Source: Polyangiaceae bacterium (GTDB lineage: Bacteria; Myxococcota_A; Polyangia; Polyangiales; Polyangiaceae). Taken from it: a DNA stretch of 64,000 nt. The notes under the pieces are model-generated. The model was not told the origin of the DNA and did no database searches. It saw only the letters and a list, made by a program, of their open reading frames with translations. Positions 1 through 12,805 of this stretch are shown one piece after another. The stretch lies in contig JABTUA010000003.1 in NCBI GenBank assembly GCA_015075635.1, positions 682,001 through 746,000 on the forward strand, read 5' to 3'. Within the stretch, counting starts at the first letter, position 1; every line of letters starts with the position of its first letter. The translations under genes and the position numbers were made by a program.

Positions 1-2997
1 GAGTGGGGCTCGACGGCCTTCGAGTCGGTCGGGGCGGTGAGCAGCGAGGCCTCCGAGCACCCGACCCGCAGCGACGGCCGCGCGTCCGGGCAGGTCGTGC
101 GCGAAGCCCGCAAGGTGATCGCGCGCTTCGGCGGCAGGCTCGAGCCCCTGCGCAGCGGCTCGCTGGCGGTCTTGCTCACCGGCGCCGGGGGCTCGGCGAC
201 GGATCTGGGGACGCGAGCCGCGCGCTGCGCGCTGGACCTCCGGTTGCTACTGCCGAACGCGCCGATGGCGCTGGCGACCGGGCGCGGCGTCGTGGCCGGC
301 GCGTTTCCGGTGGGAGACGCCATCGATCGAGCAGCGGAGCTCTTGCCGACGGCGCCGAAGGCGTACGAAGGCATCGCTCTGGACGCGGTGACGCGCGGCT
401 TGCTCGACGCGCGCTTCGAGGTCGCCGGCGACTCGGGTCGCGCGGTGCTGCTCGGCGAGCGCGCGCTCGACGCCTCCCGCCGGCTCCTGGGCCGGCCCAC
501 CACCACAGTCGGTCGCGAGCGCGATCTGAAGTTCCTGGAGAGCCTGCTGGACGAGTGCCTCTCCGAGCCGGTGGCGCGCGCGGCGCTGGTGCAGGGGCCC
601 GCGGGGATCGGCAAGTCCCGCGTGCGCTACGACTTCGCGCGCCGCGTCGCCGAGCGGGACGAGGCGATCACGACCTGGATGGCCCGCGGCGATCCGATGA
701 GCGCGGGCTCGCCCTTCGGCCTCGTAGCCCAGGCGCTGCGTCGCACCTGGGGCGTGCAGGACGGCGAGCCCGCAGCCGAGAGTCGAGCCCGACTGACGGG
801 CTGGATCGCCGAGCGCTTCGGGGAGCCTGACCGCGCACGGCTCGGAACTTTTCTCGGGGAGCTCGCTCGCGTCCCCTCCGGCAGCGAAGACGACGAGCAG
901 CTCGCCGCTGCGCGCCGCGACCCCGTGCTCCTGGGTGACCAGCTCAAGCGGGCGTTCGAGGACGCCGTCCTGGCCGAGTGCCGGCGCGCGCCGCTGCTGC
1001 TCATCCTCGAAGACCTGCACTGGGGCGATCTGCCGAGCGTGAACCTGGTGGACTCGGCGCTGCGGGTGGCGAAGGAGCAGCCGTTCATGGTGCTCGCGCT
1101 CGGGCGCCCGGAGGTGCGCGACGCCTTCCCGTCGCTCTTCGAGCAGCGCGACCTGGTCGAGGTGCGCCTCGGCGCGCTGACACGCAAGGCGTCCGAGAGG
1201 CTGGTGACGGAGGTACTCGGCGATCGGGCCGAGCCCGAGCTCGTGGCGCGCGTCGTCGAGCGCGCGGACGGCAACGCCTTCTACCTGGAAGAGCTGATCC
1301 GTGCCGTCGCCGAGGGCGAGTCCGAGAAGCTGCCCGAGACGGTGCTGGCGATGGTGCAGTCCCGCCTCGAGGCGCTGCCGGAGGCGGCGCGGCGCGTGCT
1401 CCGGGCAGCCAGCGTGTTCGGCGGCGTGTTCTGGGACGGCGGAGTCGCCGCGCTGATCGGCGGCGAGCAGGACCCGACCGAGGTGGGCGACTGGCTGACC
1501 ATGCTCGCGGAGCGAGAGCTGGTCACGGCCCGTGCCCAGAGCCGTTTCCCCGGCGTGCGCGAGCACGTGTTCCGCCACGCGCTGGTGCGAGAGGCGGCGT
1601 ACTCCATGCTGACCCGGGAGGACGCCGAGCGCGGCCACCGCATCGCCGGCAACTGGCTCGAGGAGAACGGCGAGCCGGACGCGCTGGTGCTCGCCCAGCA
1701 CTTCGATCGCGGCAACGAGCGCGAGCGCGCGCTGACCTGGTCGCGCACCGCCGCGGAGGAGGCGTTCGCCGGCAACGACCTCGGCGCGGCCGCCAAGGCC
1801 GCGGCGCGTGCGCTGGAGATCGCCCGTGCGCTGCCCGTCGAGCCGCGGATCTTGGGCGAGCTCGTGCTGCTCGAAGGAGAGATCATCTACTGGCTCGGCA
1901 GGCACGCCGAGGCGCACACCCGGGGCGAGGAGGCCTTCGGGTTGCTCGTCCCGGGGAGCGACAGCTGGTACTCCGCGGCGTCGCTGCTCACGGTCTCGAG
2001 CCATCGCTCCGGCAACGTCGAGGCCGAGCGGGCGCTGGCCCGGCGCTTGTGTGACGAGGGCTGGTGCGACTGCCCGGGCGTAGCGGCCTTGATGTCCACC
2101 TGTCGCGTCGCGACGGCGATCCTCCAGATCGGCGACTACGAGCTGGCCGACCTGCTCTTTTCCCACATCGACGCCTGGGCGCCGACCCTGCCGAACGCGC
2201 CGGGCGCGCTCGCCCGCTGGCAGGCTAGCCGCGCGGCCCGCGCGCTGTTCAAGGGCTTCACCTGGGAATACCGCGAGCTCTCGGAGCAGGCGGCGGCGGC
2301 CTGCGAGGAAGCCGGCGATCTCCGGACGACGACCATCCACCGCCACAACGCCGGCCACGCCTGTCTCGAGCTCGGTCAGTTCGAGCAGGCGGAGGCCCGA
2401 CTGCGCGACACCGTGCGGCTCGGCCAGCGCCTGGGTATCAAGAACGTGACCGCCTCGGCCAAGAACAACCTGGGCGCCGCGCTCACCGCGCTCGGGCGCT
2501 TCGACGAAGCGAGAGCGCTCCTCTCCGAGGCGATCTCGGAGCTGATGACGCAGGGTGATCGCCGCATGGAGGGTGGCGCGCACAACCACCTGGCGGAGCT
2601 CCTGATCCTCCAAGGGGACGCCGAGGGCGCCGTGGCGGAGGCCGAGCGCGCCGTAGCGATGCTCGCGCACGTTCCGCCGACCCGCATTCACGCCATGGCG
2701 GTGCTGGCCGTCGCGCTCCGCGCCGCGGGTCGCCTCGAGGACAGCCTGGAGATGGCGCGGAGCGCCAACGCCGCGCTGAACGAGGTTGGCAGCATCGCAG
2801 ACGGCGAGGCGCTGGTGCGGCTCGCGCTGGCCGACGCGCTGATCGCGACCGGAGACGAGGACGCCGCGCGGGACGTCGCCCGGCGCGCGGTCGCGAGACT
2901 CCGGGAGCGCGCCGCCGCGATCGGTGACCCCGCGGTGCGAGCGAGCTTTCTCGAAAGCGTGACGGCTCACCGCCGCCTCGCTGAGCTAGTTGGCTGA
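1..2997 (+). CDS. Cyclase-like / AAA ATPase / TPR signalling protein, 5' truncated
   Basis: The reading frame is open from the first base, so the true start lies upstream. The visible 998 residues begin with a degenerate class III nucleotidyl-cyclase-like domain (about residues 25-165, counted from the window edge, with the ATGRGVVAG segment). An AAA_16-type ATPase follows, introduced by VGRERDLKFLE, with Walker A GPAGIGKS and a Walker B-like LLLILEDLHWGD. The last half is helical TPR-like repeats. Myxobacterial proteins of this plan often carry an N-terminal Ser/Thr kinase; that part would be outside the window and is only an inference. Likely a cytoplasmic signalling ATPase. The stop is 17 bases from the stop of the convergent lipoprotein gene. 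The architecture resembles the kinase-ATPase-TPR protein at 27452. Confidence 0.8.
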   Translation, partial: EWGSTAFESVGAVSSEASEHPTRSDGRASGQVVREARKVIARFGGRLEPLRSGSLAVLLTGAGGSATDLGTRAARCALDLRLLLPNAPMALATGRGVVAGAFPVGDAIDRAAELLPTAPKAYEGIALDAVTRGLLDARFEVAGDSGRAVLLGERALDASRRLLGRPTTTVGRERDLKFLESLLDECLSEPVARAALVQGPAGIGKSRVRYDFARRVAERDEAITTWMARGDPMSAGSPFGLVAQALRRTWGVQDGEPAAESRARLTGWIAERFGEPDRARLGTFLGELARVPSGSEDDEQLAAARRDPVLLGDQLKRAFEDAVLAECRRAPLLLILEDLHWGDLPSVNLVDSALRVAKEQPFMVLALGRPEVRDAFPSLFEQRDLVEVRLGALTRKASERLVTEVLGDRAEPELVARVVERADGNAFYLEELIRAVAEGESEKLPETVLAMVQSRLEALPEAARRVLRAASVFGGVFWDGGVAALIGGEQDPTEVGDWLTMLAERELVTARAQSRFPGVREHVFRHALVREAAYSMLTREDAERGHRIAGNWLEENGEPDALVLAQHFDRGNERERALTWSRTAAEEAFAGNDLGAAAKAAARALEIARALPVEPRILGELVLLEGEIIYWLGRHAEAHTRGEEAFGLLVPGSDSWYSAASLLTVSSHRSGNVEAERALARRLCDEGWCDCPGVAALMSTCRVATAILQIGDYELADLLFSHIDAWAPTLPNAPGALARWQASRAARALFKGFTWEYRELSEQAAAACEEAGDLRTTTIHRHNAGHACLELGQFEQAEARLRDTVRLGQRLGIKNVTASAKNNLGAALTALGRFDEARALLSEAISELMTQGDRRMEGGAHNHLAELLILQGDAEGAVAEAERAVAMLAHVPPTRIHAMAVLAVALRAAGRLEDSLEMARSANAALNEVGSIADGEALVRLALADALIATGDEDAARDVARRAVARLRERAAAIGDPAVRASFLESVTAHRRLAELVG

Positions 2998-3014
2998 GCC
3001 GGCGGCGCTGTCGG

Positions 3015-4277
3015 TCAGAAGCTCTGCCCCGCGTTCGGCTGTCCTGGCGTGGCAGCGACCGGACCGGTCCAGGTGAAGTCCGAGTACTTCTTGCCAGTGC
3101 CGGTGAGCTGGAGCGACTGGCCATCGGGCGTCGTGCTGAGCTCGCTCTTGCCGATGTCCACCGAGGCCGTGCCGCTGGCGGGGCCGTCGGTCGGAGTGAA
3201 TTTGCCCTCGTAGGACAAGAACTGCACGACCTTGCCGGCCTTGTCGACGAGCGCGACGCCATCGGGCTCCGGGGCGCCGTCGGCACCTCCGTTCTGGATG
3301 TTGGTGGCGGCGGTCCACACCGTGCCGAATCCGTTCTTCTGGTTTGGGATGGTGCCCGACAGCGTCTTCGACATGTACTGCTTCAGCTGGCCGGGCGCGC
3401 CGTTGTAGAAGACGAGCGTCCAACCGGTGAGATCGGCGCCGGCGCTGCCCGCCACCTCCACGCCTTCGCCGGCGTCGGTGCTGGCGTCGTCGTAGTGCAG
3501 CTCGTTGATCCAGACCACTGCGGTCGGCGGCGGCGTGGAGCCGCAAGTGCCGCAGCCGAGGCTCGAAATCTTCGACGCGCAGCTCGCGCTCCAGGTGCCG
3601 TAGCAGGCGGAGTCCGTGTCTCCGACGCACTCCACGACCGCGTCGCTGTTGCACTTGGTGCCCGCGCAGCAGTCTGCGGGTGTCGGGCAGGTGCCGCACT
3701 TGAGGAGCAAGGTCTCGCCGGCGCAGGTCGCATCCCACTCGACCTGGCAGCAGTACGGATCCTGCGCGCACACGCAGGCCTGCACCGTGGTGTTCGTGCA
3801 GCCGGCCGCGAAGGGGGTACCGGTGCAGCAGTCGCTCTTCGGTGCAGCGCCGCCGCTGCCGCCGCTGCTCGCGCCGCCGCTGGAAGTGGAGCCCCCGCTG
3901 CTCGCGCCGCCGCTGCTCGCGCCGCCGCTGGAAGTGGAGCCCCCGCTGCTCGCGCCACCGCTGGAGGTGGAGCCGCCGCCCGCAGTCGAGCCCCCGCTGG
4001 CCCCATTCCCCAAGCCACCGCTGCCGGGCGCGCCGCCGTCGCTGCTGCCACCCGCTGCGCCCGCTAGACCGGCGCTGCCGCCGCTCGACGTCGAGCCGGC
4101 CGCGCCGCTCTCGCCGCCGGAGAAGCCGCCGCTCCCGGAGGAGCTGCCGCCGCTGCCGCTGCCGCCGATGCTCGTGAAGGCGCCGGCGCCGGCGCCGCCG
4201 CCGACGTCCTGCGCCTGTGCACATGCGCCGAGCGTGACGAACCCCAAGCAGACGAACCCGTGGATCGCGTGCCGCAT
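3015..4277 (-). CDS. Lipoprotein with Ser/Gly linker, Cys modules and lamin-tail (LTD) domain
   Basis: 420 residues. I chose the start giving MRHAIHGFVCLGFVTLGAC, which places a signal peptide directly before a lipobox (LGAC); an in-frame start 13 codons upstream would only add residues before it. After the lipidated Cys comes a low-complexity Ser/Gly/Ala stretch (about residues 25-130) built from SSGGASSGG-type units. Next are two cysteine-rich modules with the CVCAQDPYCC pattern frequent in myxobacterial exported proteins. The C-terminal region (from VVWINELHYDD) reads as a lamin-tail domain, an Ig-like fold found in secreted bacterial proteins. Probably a surface lipoprotein; ligand unknown. 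It lies downstream of secA on the same strand but a strong hairpin separates them. Confidence 0.82.
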   Translation of the reverse strand: MRHAIHGFVCLGFVTLGACAQAQDVGGGAGAGAFTSIGGSGSGGSSSGSGGFSGGESGAAGSTSSGGSAGLAGAAGGSSDGGAPGSGGLGNGASGGSTAGGGSTSSGGASSGGSTSSGGASSGGASSGGSTSSGGASSGGSGGAAPKSDCCTGTPFAAGCTNTTVQACVCAQDPYCCQVEWDATCAGETLLLKCGTCPTPADCCAGTKCNSDAVVECVGDTDSACYGTWSASCASKISSLGCGTCGSTPPPTAVVWINELHYDDASTDAGEGVEVAGSAGADLTGWTLVFYNGAPGQLKQYMSKTLSGTIPNQKNGFGTVWTAATNIQNGGADGAPEPDGVALVDKAGKVVQFLSYEGKFTPTDGPASGTASVDIGKSELSTTPDGQSLQLTGTGKKYSDFTWTGPVAATPGQPNAGQSF

Positions 4278-4351
4278 GCGATCGAACTTACCGAAGCGCG
4301 CGCTCTTTACAAGCACGCGTCGAGTCGTTTCACAGTGTCGCGGAGTTGAGT

Positions 4352-4379
4352 CGCGTTGGACGCACGTGGGTCCAACGCG
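4352..4379 (-). terminator. Strong hairpin downstream of secA
   Basis: A perfect 10-base inverted repeat, CGCGTTGGAC and GTCCAACGCG, flanks an 8-base loop, 22 bases after the secA stop. There is no run of T after the stem on the secA strand, so it is not a textbook intrinsic terminator. It could end secA transcription or protect the mRNA 3' end. It separates secA from the following lipoprotein gene. Confidence 0.55.
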
Positions 4380-4400
4380 GGACCGCTGGGCGCACCATGA

Positions 4401-7526
<3,126 letters not shown>

Positions 7527-7723
7527 TCAGACTCTCTTTGGCGAGTCGAGCCGGCACCACTCTGGCAACCGGAGACCGCGAAAAGTCGGTGGAAACTAAT
7601 GCCTCGTGGGGGAGCACGCTAGGAGGAATGGGAATTCCCGCGTCCGGACAGCCACGGCCGGCATGGAAGGCACGTATTCCGAGGACTTAGCCGGAGCGCG
7701 GGGCAGGAGCTCCTGGCCGCGTC

Positions 7724-9556
7724 ATGGATTCGGCACCACCGAGCGGGCTCAGGCTGAGTACTATTGCGGGCTCCCCGAGGATGCAGTCCGACGACGAGCT
7801 TCTTACGCGCTGCGAGCGCCGGGTGGGCGCGGTCATCGACGGCACCTGGCAGCTGCGCCGGCTACTCGGGCTCGGCGGCATGGCGGCGGTCTACGCCGCG
7901 GTGGACGGGACGGGGCGCAAGGCCGCGATCAAGCTGATCCACTCCCACCTGGCCAAGAACCCGGCGGTGCGTGCGCGGTTCCAACGCGAGGCGTACATCG
8001 CCAACAAGGTCGATCACCCCGGAGTGGTCGCCATCCAGGGCGACGGCACCAGCCACGACGGCGAGCCCTACATCGTCATGGAGCTGCTCCGCGGGCAGTC
8101 GGTGGACCTGTTGCTCGACTCGCACCGCGGTCGCCTGACCATCCGGGACGCGCTGCACATCGCCGAGGGCGTGCTGGCGGTGCTGGTGAAGGCCCATCCG
8201 CTCGGCATCGTCCACCGAGATCTGAAGCCCGAGAACGTGTTCTTGACGTCCAAGGGCGAGGTCAAGGTCCTCGACTTCGGCATCGCGCGCATGCTGGATC
8301 AGGAGAAGGATCGCGGCCAGACCCGCACCGGCGTGATCATGGGGACGCCGTCGTTCATGGCGCCGGAGCAGGCGTTGGGGCGGTGGTCGGAGGTGGACGC
8401 GCGCACGGACCTGTGGGCGGTCGGTGCGCTGATCTTCCTGCTCGTCAGCGGACGCCTGGTCCACGGTTCGGGGACCGGCAGCGACATGCTGATCCGGGCC
8501 GCCACCCGCCCGGCTCCGTCGCTGGCCCGCGTGGCCAAGGCTCCGCTCTCCTTGGTGCGGCTGGTCGATCGTGCGCTGGCGTTCGACCCTCGCCGCCGCT
8601 TCCCAGACGCGGCGACCATGCTGGCGGAGCTGCGCGCGGTGCAGCAGGAGGTCGGCCACGGCGGCGTGGTCGAGCGCACCGACACGGGCTCGAAGCCGCC
8701 GCCGTCGCCCTACGAGGAGCCGACCATGGTCGGCACGCAGCCGGGGGCCTCGAGCCCCGAGGCGGCCCTCGCATCGGACGTGGAGGTCGAGCTCGGCGAA
8801 GAGATCGAGATCGACTCCGCCGAGATCCTGGAGCTCGAGCCCGTACCGCTGCCGCGCGCCGCCAACGGCCCGCCTTCGGCGCCGGAGATCGACTACCCGT
8901 CTCCCACCAGCAAGCCGATGTCGCGGCGCGTGAACGCCGAGTCGATCGTGGACGAACGCTTCGCCGAGTCGGTGGCGAAGGCCTATCGGCGCGCGCTGCC
9001 AAGAGGGACGACCGAGGACGTCACCGAGCCCATCCGCACGGGGCTCCGCCGCCTGGCGACCCGCGCTCCGGACGCGGCGCTGCGCCTCTTGCTCGCGCTC
9101 TGCAGCGCGATCGACGATCCCAAGCAGTCGGACAACGAGCAAGTGCGCGGCGCCTTCGCCAGCGCCATCGTCTCCACGCGCGCGCTGGGCGCGCTGATCG
9201 CCAGCTCCGCCAACCCCGGCGTCGACCGCGCGGTCGGCGCGGCGGCCATCGGCAAGCTCCTCGATTTCCTGGGCGACGCCCACGCCGGCGTGGTGCTCGA
9301 GAACCTGACCGCCGTTCCAGACGGCGAGCTGAAGGACCTCTTGCGCCGCTATCTGGCCCGCAGCAGCGCCGGCTACGAAGACCAGATCGGCGCGTTGTTC
9401 GCCCACGCGCCGGTGGAGCTCGGCGTGGAGCTGGTGCGCGTCCTGCGCAAGATGAACACCGACGGCGCGCGGGCTGCCCTCGGGCTGGCGCTCGACAGCG
9501 AGCACCTGGAGGTGCGCAAGGCGGCGGCGGCGACCCTGGGCGTGCGCACCCACTGA
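7724..9556 (+). CDS. Ser/Thr protein kinase with HEAT-like C-terminal region
   Basis: 610 residues. The Hanks-type kinase domain is complete: Gly-loop LGLGGMAAVY (about 48-57), ATP-anchoring Lys70, HRDLKPEN (164-171), DFG (184-186) and GTPSFMAPEQ. After an acidic, Glu-rich linker (about 340-400) the C-terminal 200 residues are regular amphipathic helices ending in a HEAT-like unit (SEHLEVRKAAAATLGV). No membrane segment is visible, so it is probably cytoplasmic, with the helical part as docking surface. A second in-frame ATG at 7781 would remove 19 residues with no predicted function and is also possible. It is followed, after 41 bases, by a membrane-protein gene and an FGE-like lipoprotein gene on the same strand. 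Confidence 0.93.
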   Translation: MDSAPPSGLRLSTIAGSPRMQSDDELLTRCERRVGAVIDGTWQLRRLLGLGGMAAVYAAVDGTGRKAAIKLIHSHLAKNPAVRARFQREAYIANKVDHPGVVAIQGDGTSHDGEPYIVMELLRGQSVDLLLDSHRGRLTIRDALHIAEGVLAVLVKAHPLGIVHRDLKPENVFLTSKGEVKVLDFGIARMLDQEKDRGQTRTGVIMGTPSFMAPEQALGRWSEVDARTDLWAVGALIFLLVSGRLVHGSGTGSDMLIRAATRPAPSLARVAKAPLSLVRLVDRALAFDPRRRFPDAATMLAELRAVQQEVGHGGVVERTDTGSKPPPSPYEEPTMVGTQPGASSPEAALASDVEVELGEEIEIDSAEILELEPVPLPRAANGPPSAPEIDYPSPTSKPMSRRVNAESIVDERFAESVAKAYRRALPRGTTEDVTEPIRTGLRRLATRAPDAALRLLLALCSAIDDPKQSDNEQVRGAFASAIVSTRALGALIASSANPGVDRAVGAAAIGKLLDFLGDAHAGVVLENLTAVPDGELKDLLRRYLARSSAGYEDQIGALFAHAPVELGVELVRVLRKMNTDGARAALGLALDSEHLEVRKAAAATLGVRTH

Positions 9557-9597
9557 ATTCGTCGTCCCACACGCACGATTGGTGCGAACATCGGCGC

Positions 9598-10278
9598 ATG
9601 CGGGATCGAATCAAGCGTGCGCTCGAAGGCTTCTACGCGTTCGTGGACGAGCCTTTGTACTTGGGATCGCGGCCGCTGCTCTTGCTCTTGCTGGTGCCGC
9701 TCGTCTTGGGGCTGATGCAGCCGCTCTGGCACATCGAGATGACGGCCCCGCAGTACCCGAAGGGCTTGTCGCTGCAGATCTTCGCCCACACCTTGGTCGG
9801 CGGGCACGACGGCGCCGACATCAAGGAGATCAACATCCTGAACCACTACATCGGCATGCAGAAGCTGGACCGAGCCCTGTTCACCGAGCTCGACTGGTTG
9901 CCGTTCGGCTTCGGTGCGCTGGCGCTGCTCCTGGTGCGGGTCGCGGCGCTCGGCAACGTGCGTGCGCTCATCGACCTGTCCGTGCTCGTGACCTACTTCG
10001 GCGGATTCTCGGTCTTCCGCTTCGTGCACAAGATGCATGCGTACGGCCACGACCTGTCGCCGGACGCCCCGTTCAAGGTGGAGCCGTTCATGCCCGCGCT
10101 CTGGGGCGAGAAACAGGTCGGAAACTTCATGACGCACGCTTACCCGGGGACCGGGACGTATCTCCTGGCGGTGTTCGCGACGGGGGTGGTGGCCGTCACG
10201 CTCTACCACCTGATCGTGGGCCGAGCGCGCGCGCAGCGCGAGAGCGCTGCTCGGTCGAGCACCCCCGTGGAGGACTGA
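9598..10278 (+). CDS. Membrane protein of unknown function
   Basis: 226 residues with about four hydrophobic segments (near 24-42, 102-118, 123-140 and 190-210). Between the first two is a periplasmic-looking stretch with a conserved-looking motif, EINILNHYIGM, preceded by PQYPKGL. From memory, similar segments occur in uncharacterised membrane proteins near nitrous-oxide-reductase (nos) accessory genes, but I cannot verify this and there are no nos genes here. The gene continues a longer open frame upstream that overlaps the kinase gene out of frame. The ATG at 9598 is the sensible start because it follows the kinase stop and opens just before the first membrane segment. Its stop abuts the next ATG (TGAATG), so the two are translationally coupled. 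Confidence 0.75.
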   Translation: MRDRIKRALEGFYAFVDEPLYLGSRPLLLLLLVPLVLGLMQPLWHIEMTAPQYPKGLSLQIFAHTLVGGHDGADIKEINILNHYIGMQKLDRALFTELDWLPFGFGALALLLVRVAALGNVRALIDLSVLVTYFGGFSVFRFVHKMHAYGHDLSPDAPFKVEPFMPALWGEKQVGNFMTHAYPGTGTYLLAVFATGVVAVTLYHLIVGRARAQRESAARSSTPVED

Positions 10279-11141
10279 ATGCGGGTGACGAAGTGGACCC
10301 TGCTCCTGGCGGTGCTCTCGGGCTGTCGCGGCTGCGCGGCGGAGCCCGCTCGAGAGAGCGCCGACGCCGCCGACGCAGCGGCGGCAGAGTGCGAGCCGCG
10401 CACCACCGAGAAGCTGGGGATCCCGTTCTCGAAGCTCTGCCCCCAGGACCTTCCGCTGGGCGGAGCGCGGTTCGAGCCGTTCTGGATCGCGGCACAGCCC
10501 CTCGGGTGCTCGGCGGGTGAGCACGAGACGCTGCGCTGCCCCAGGGTCACACCGCTCCACCACCCGGCCCCCGGCGAGGCGCGCGCGCCAGGTCCCGTCC
10601 CGTCGAGCCTGGCAGCGGTGCTCGACGCCAACACGGCGCAGGGCTGGTGCTACATGCGATTCGCGGGCCGCCTGCCCACCCGCGAGGAGCGCGCCCGCGC
10701 CGAGGTGACCCTGGGACTGGCCGCGGTGATCGTGGCGAGGTCTGCGGGTGAGCCGCTCCACTTCGAGCTCTCACGCCAGGCAGAGTGGGTGACCGAGACG
10801 CCCTGCGAGACACCGAACGTGGCCAACTGCTCCGTCGGCATGTTCCCGAGCGGCGCTCCACGCCCCATCCCCTGGGATGCGATGGTCGCGTGCAGCGGGA
10901 CGCCGTTCACGGGCGACGCCGGCCGGCCGCTGCTGAGCATCGGGGAGAGCTGTCCCGCGGCGGGCTTCGACTGGGACGCGAGCGGAGGCCTGCTCCCGTG
11001 CGCGGTGAGGGGGCCCGTGGAGCGCGGTCCGGTGCTCGGCTTCGCGCTCTCCTGCAAGCCGCCCGCTCCGCCGGAGCGGCACCCGGAGGACGACCCGGCG
11101 GCGACCGCCGCGGTGCGCTGCGTGATGCCGGGAACGCTGCG

Positions 11142-11145
<4 letters not shown>
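10279..11145 (+). CDS. Lipoprotein with degenerate formylglycine-generating-enzyme-like domain
   Basis: 288 residues. A short signal peptide ends in a lipobox (VLSGC). The body resembles a formylglycine-generating-enzyme/sulfatase-modifying domain: WCYMRFAGRLPTREER matches the family's 'C-W-x-G-K-RLPTEAEWE' region, and the protein closes with a VRCV motif like the usual 'GFRCV'. Several family features look eroded, and the central region is cysteine-rich and short. I infer a binding or structural role rather than catalysis, but this is not proven. It directly follows the membrane protein gene with no gap, and its stop overlaps by 4 bases the stop of the convergent activator gene. Confidence 0.72.
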
Positions 11146-12665
<1,520 letters not shown>

Positions 12666-12692
12666 ATATGAATCGCAATTAGAGCAGTATCA

Positions 12693-12708
12693 GTTGCACT
12701 AAAGCAAC
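12693..12708. promoter_or_regulatory. Candidate activator-binding site (inverted repeat)
   Basis: A perfect inverted repeat GTTGC-N6-GCAAC lies between the divergent activator and amidohydrolase genes, about 53 bases upstream of the -24 element. Position and symmetry suit an enhancer for the Fis-type activator, but binding is inferred. Confidence 0.4.
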
Positions 12709-12759
12709 ATGCCCCTCAGGCTTTCTGCGATTTCTTGGCCATTTCCGTCCGAGGAAGCT

Positions 12760-12776
12760 TTGGCACGGAGTCTGCG
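12760..12776 (+). promoter_or_regulatory. Sigma-54 (-24/-12) promoter of the amidohydrolase gene
   Basis: TTGGCACGGAGTCTGCG matches the RpoN consensus (TGGCACG-N4-TTGCW) except for C in place of T in the -12 element. The invariant GG (12762-12763) and GC (12774-12775) are exactly 10 bases apart. The predicted start of transcription (about 12787) is about 20 bases upstream of the ATG at 12806, and a ribosome site (AGGAG at 12794-12798) lies between. Confidence 0.75.
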
Positions 12777-12805
12777 TATGGGGCGGCGTCGTTAGGAGAC
12801 ACCCG

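Noticed and set aside
247-2970. Long minus-strand open frame opposite the first gene
   Set aside because: Shadow of a GC-rich coding region: Arg/Gly/Leu-rich with no domain. The plus strand encodes clear ATPase and TPR motifs.
7606-10278. Single long frame suggesting kinase region fused to the membrane protein
   Set aside because: Upstream part is a shadow of the kinase gene in another frame. The real protein starts at 9598.
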